The notes beneath the pieces were generated by a model. It did not search any database and had not been told where the DNA came from. It worked only from the letters and a program-made list of their open reading frames with translations. This document shows positions 60,316 to 64,000 of a stretch of 64,000 bases of DNA, one piece after another (position 1 is the first letter of the stretch; every line of letters starts with the position of its first letter). Made by a program: the position numbers and the translations under genes. Source of the stretch: Aquibium microcysteis (GTDB lineage: Bacteria > Pseudomonadota > Alphaproteobacteria > Rhizobiales > Rhizobiaceae); contig NZ_CP061080.1 in NCBI RefSeq assembly GCF_014495845.1, positions 1,849,001-1,913,000 of the forward strand, written 5' to 3'.

Positions 60316-61206
60316 TCAGGCGCGTCGCGTCGCGCCGCCGGCCGCCAGGTCGCGGATCTGGAGCGGTGCCTCGTCGACGATGGTGCCGGCCAGCGCGGGG
60401 CGCGCGAGCAGGTAGCCCTGCAGCAGGTCGGCCCCCGCCTCCACGGCGGCGAGAAGGTGCCGTGGAGTCTCGATGCCCTCCACCAGGATGGTGCAGCCGA
60501 GATCGGAGAGCTGCGCGAACAGCGACGGCAGCAGCCGCAGCGCGTCGGGCCGCGCCACCACCGATCGGAACCAGCCCGCGTCCACCTTGACGGTATCGGG
60601 GCGCAAGGTGCGCACCCGCCCGGCGGTCGAATGGCCGGCGCCGAAGTCGTCGACGGCAAGCCGGATCCCGATGCTCCGCAGATCGGCGGCAAGGGCGCGC
60701 AGGCGGTCGTCGTCGCTGGCCTGCTCGGTGATCTCGCAGGTGACGAGTTCGGGAGCGATCCCCTCCTCCGCCAGCATCCAGGCGAGATGCTCGACGTCGG
60801 CGGGCGAGAAGCCCGGATCGGCGTTGAAGAAGAGCTGCATGCCGGGCAGGCCCATGGCGTGGTGGTTGCGCACGTGCAGGGTCCGGCACAGCCGTTCCAG
60901 CGCCTCCCGCCTCCCGCCCCGCGCCCGGCCCAGGATCTCCTCTGCCCCCACCCCGACGCCGTCGCGCAGGCCGGTGACCAGCGCCTCGACGGCGAACGGC
61001 TGGAGCCAGTCTCCCTCCAGGCTATAGAGCGGCTGGTAGCTGCTCTTCATCACGATGTCGCCGTAGCGGCCATAGGCGATGCCGACCTCGTCGACCAGGA
61101 ACTCCAGAACGACCGTATCGGCCGCGGCACCCGGTTCCTCCGGTGCCGTCACGGCCTCGATCTTTCGAAGCGGTGCAGTGCCCTTCGACATGCGCTTCTG
61201 CCTCAT
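60316..61206 (-). CDS. EAL domain protein (c-di-GMP phosphodiesterase), second of tandem pair
   Basis: 296 residues, EAL domain only, no membrane segment. Catalytic set present: AVEALV (EAL), FFNADP, CEITEQ, VDDFGAG, VKVDAGW, VEGIET and LQGYLLARP. Predicted to hydrolyse c-di-GMP. ATG 61206 overlaps the stop of the preceding EAL gene (ATGA); an alternative is five codons downstream (MSKG). Tandem partner of 61203-62114. Confidence 0.88.
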   Translation of the reverse strand: MRQKRMSKGTAPLRKIEAVTAPEEPGAAADTVVLEFLVDEVGIAYGRYGDIVMKSSYQPLYSLEGDWLQPFAVEALVTGLRDGVGVGAEEILGRARGGRREALERLCRTLHVRNHHAMGLPGMQLFFNADPGFSPADVEHLAWMLAEEGIAPELVTCEITEQASDDDRLRALAADLRSIGIRLAVDDFGAGHSTAGRVRTLRPDTVKVDAGWFRSVVARPDALRLLPSLFAQLSDLGCTILVEGIETPRHLLAAVEAGADLLQGYLLARPALAGTIVDEAPLQIRDLAAGGATRRA

Positions 61207-62114
61207 CGGGATGACCTGCGGCGGCCGAAGGGCCGCAGCGCCGGCTGCGGGCGGACCGGAGGTGCGACCGGCCGACCGGCCGGCACGGCCGGGTCCTCCG
61301 GAGCGATGGCCCCGGCCGCCGCCGGGCGGGAGAAGACCGAGAAGCTGGTGGGCGCAAGTTCGGGTCGCGCCAGCACGAAGCCCTGCACCATCGAGGCGCC
61401 GCAGCGCTCGGCGATCTCGAGCTGCCAGGTCTCCTCGATCCCTTCGAAGACGGTTGCGATGCCGCGATCCCGGAAGGTCGAGACCATGGTCCTGAGCAGC
61501 GCGAAGCCAGGCCCGGACAGCATCAGCCGCGATATCCACTTGGCGTCGAACTTGACGATGTCCGGGCGCAGCTCGTCGATGCGGGCGATGTCTGAATCAT
61601 CCGCGCCATAATCGTCGACCGCGATGCGGAATCCGTGCGTGCGCAGCATGCCGACGAAGTGGAAGAGCGCCGCCCGCGATCCCGACTTCTGCTCCGTCAT
61701 CTCGCAGACGACCCGTGCAGGCTGGATGCCCGCCTCGTGCATGACGAGGCGCGTGTCGCGCAGCGCGACCTCCACCACGGCCCGGTCCGAGAACAGCGAC
61801 GGGTCGAAATTGACGAACAGCAGCGCCTTCGGATCGAGGCAGGCACCGGCATTGAGGAGATGCAGCGTCCGGGTCAGCGTCTCGACGTGGAAGCGGTCGA
61901 CCGCCGGTACGCCGTGGAAGAAGCTGCCGGGAGACACCGGCTCGCCGTCGCGGAAGGCGCGGATCAGGCCCTCGAAGGCCGCGATGCGCAGCCGTCCTTC
62001 CTCGAAGGCGAAGATGGGCTGAAAGGCGCTCTTCAGCGCGTGGACGCCCCACACGCCGGTGGACGTTCCGTCGTCGTTGCGAACGATGTGCGCCAGGCCC
62101 GCACTGCGCGCCAT
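61203..62114 (-). CDS. EAL domain protein, first of tandem pair
   Basis: 303 residues. EAL domain with the signature altered to EGL (AFEGLIR) but with the other metal/catalytic residues conserved: VNFDP, CEMTEQ, VDDYGAD, VKFDAKW, FEGIEE and VQGFVLARP. The tail (about 265-303) is Pro/Arg-rich. May be a catalytic or c-di-GMP-sensing protein. Same operon as the next EAL gene and probably arose by duplication. Confidence 0.87.
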   Translation of the reverse strand: MARSAGLAHIVRNDDGTSTGVWGVHALKSAFQPIFAFEEGRLRIAAFEGLIRAFRDGEPVSPGSFFHGVPAVDRFHVETLTRTLHLLNAGACLDPKALLFVNFDPSLFSDRAVVEVALRDTRLVMHEAGIQPARVVCEMTEQKSGSRAALFHFVGMLRTHGFRIAVDDYGADDSDIARIDELRPDIVKFDAKWISRLMLSGPGFALLRTMVSTFRDRGIATVFEGIEETWQLEIAERCGASMVQGFVLARPELAPTSFSVFSRPAAAGAIAPEDPAVPAGRPVAPPVRPQPALRPFGRRRSSR

Positions 62115-62292
62115 TCATAACCCCGAAGTTTTCCCGGCTCCCGGTATGCCAGTAAAGGTTTCGTGGCGGGTTAACGACCGAATTTTTCCGGATTCGGCCG
62201 CGCGCCGCCGCGACTTCCCTTGCGATCCGCACGCCGTTCGGACATTAGGAAGCCGCCGAAACGGCGATCCATCGTCACCTCAGGAGACCTGA

Positions 62293-64000
<1,708 letters not shown>

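Overview
The window is very GC-rich chromosomal DNA from an alphaproteobacterium, most likely a member of the Hyphomicrobiales (rhizobia and relatives). The evidence is mixed: housekeeping proteins of alphaproteobacterial type (RpoD, DnaG, CarA/CarB, single-chain GcvP, plant-type class II DAHP synthase); the gph / rpiA / DUF2059 / gor and YqeY-carA gene arrangements; GGAAC-N16/17-CGTT promoters typical of the alphaproteobacterial general stress sigma factor EcfG; and heptamer tandem repeats (GGCAGTC; ATTCGCC/ACTCGCC) in spacers. I see no prophage, insertion sequence, CRISPR array or rRNA. It reads as a core chromosome segment with a moderate number of lineage-specific secreted and stress genes.

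Layout. 1-6.7 kb: end of a metal ABC permease gene, a MacAB-like export operon, a Tat-exported metallo-beta-lactamase-fold protein, a Pmp3/YqaE peptide, a Uma2-family protein, a secreted Gly/His-rich protein and a C-terminally eroded DUF4160 gene. 6.7-11 kb: rpoD and dnaG. 11.2-15 kb: a Na/Pi-cotransporter homologue, a basic stress-type protein with an EcfG-like promoter, and two Rnk/GreAB-fold genes separated by a perfect 30-bp palindrome. 15.2-17.6 kb: dadA-alr D-alanine catabolic operon. 18.3-33.9 kb: divergent yqeY / carA; then carB about 10 kb further on, the gap being filled by a vWA/TadG-like protein, a YpfJ metallopeptidase, a small charged protein, a secreted caspase-fold protein, a huge Ala/Pro-rich SH3 protein and a SEC-C protein. 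34-38 kb: DrrAB-like ABC exporter and a globin-coupled chemoreceptor. 38.5-43.7 kb: nadE, a TagI-like glycosylase, DUF1003 and DedA membrane proteins, a hemerythrin and a LigB-type dioxygenase. 43.8-46.5 kb: a MASE1-PAS-GGDEF diguanylate cyclase. 46.8-52.6 kb: class II DAHP synthase, a gamma-glutamylcyclotransferase, gor, DUF2059, rpiA and divergent gph. 52.7-58.2 kb: tRNA-Val(CAC), a tandem glycine riboswitch with gcvT-gcvH-gcvP, and ogt. 58.2-64 kb: a small secreted protein, a cold-shock gene, a beta-hydroxyacid dehydrogenase, two tandem EAL proteins, an aspartate aminotransferase and the 3' part of an AraC-family regulator gene.

How the genes fit together. Several groups act as units: the MacAB-like exporter (three genes with 4-bp overlaps), dadA-alr (D-alanine/L-alanine catabolism), gcvTHP under a glycine sensor, carA plus carB (carbamoyl phosphate), and the c-di-GMP genes (one cyclase and two EAL proteins, not adjacent). 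The least expected theme is a scattered general-stress signature: four small-protein genes (Pmp3/YqaE, the basic protein at 12991, the charged protein at 23202, the secreted protein at 58226) each have an exact GGAAC-N16/17-CGTT match upstream, in one case embedded in the terminator of the preceding gene. The caspase-fold and SH3 gene pair at 23.5-28.8 kb is the best candidate here for an undescribed functional unit.
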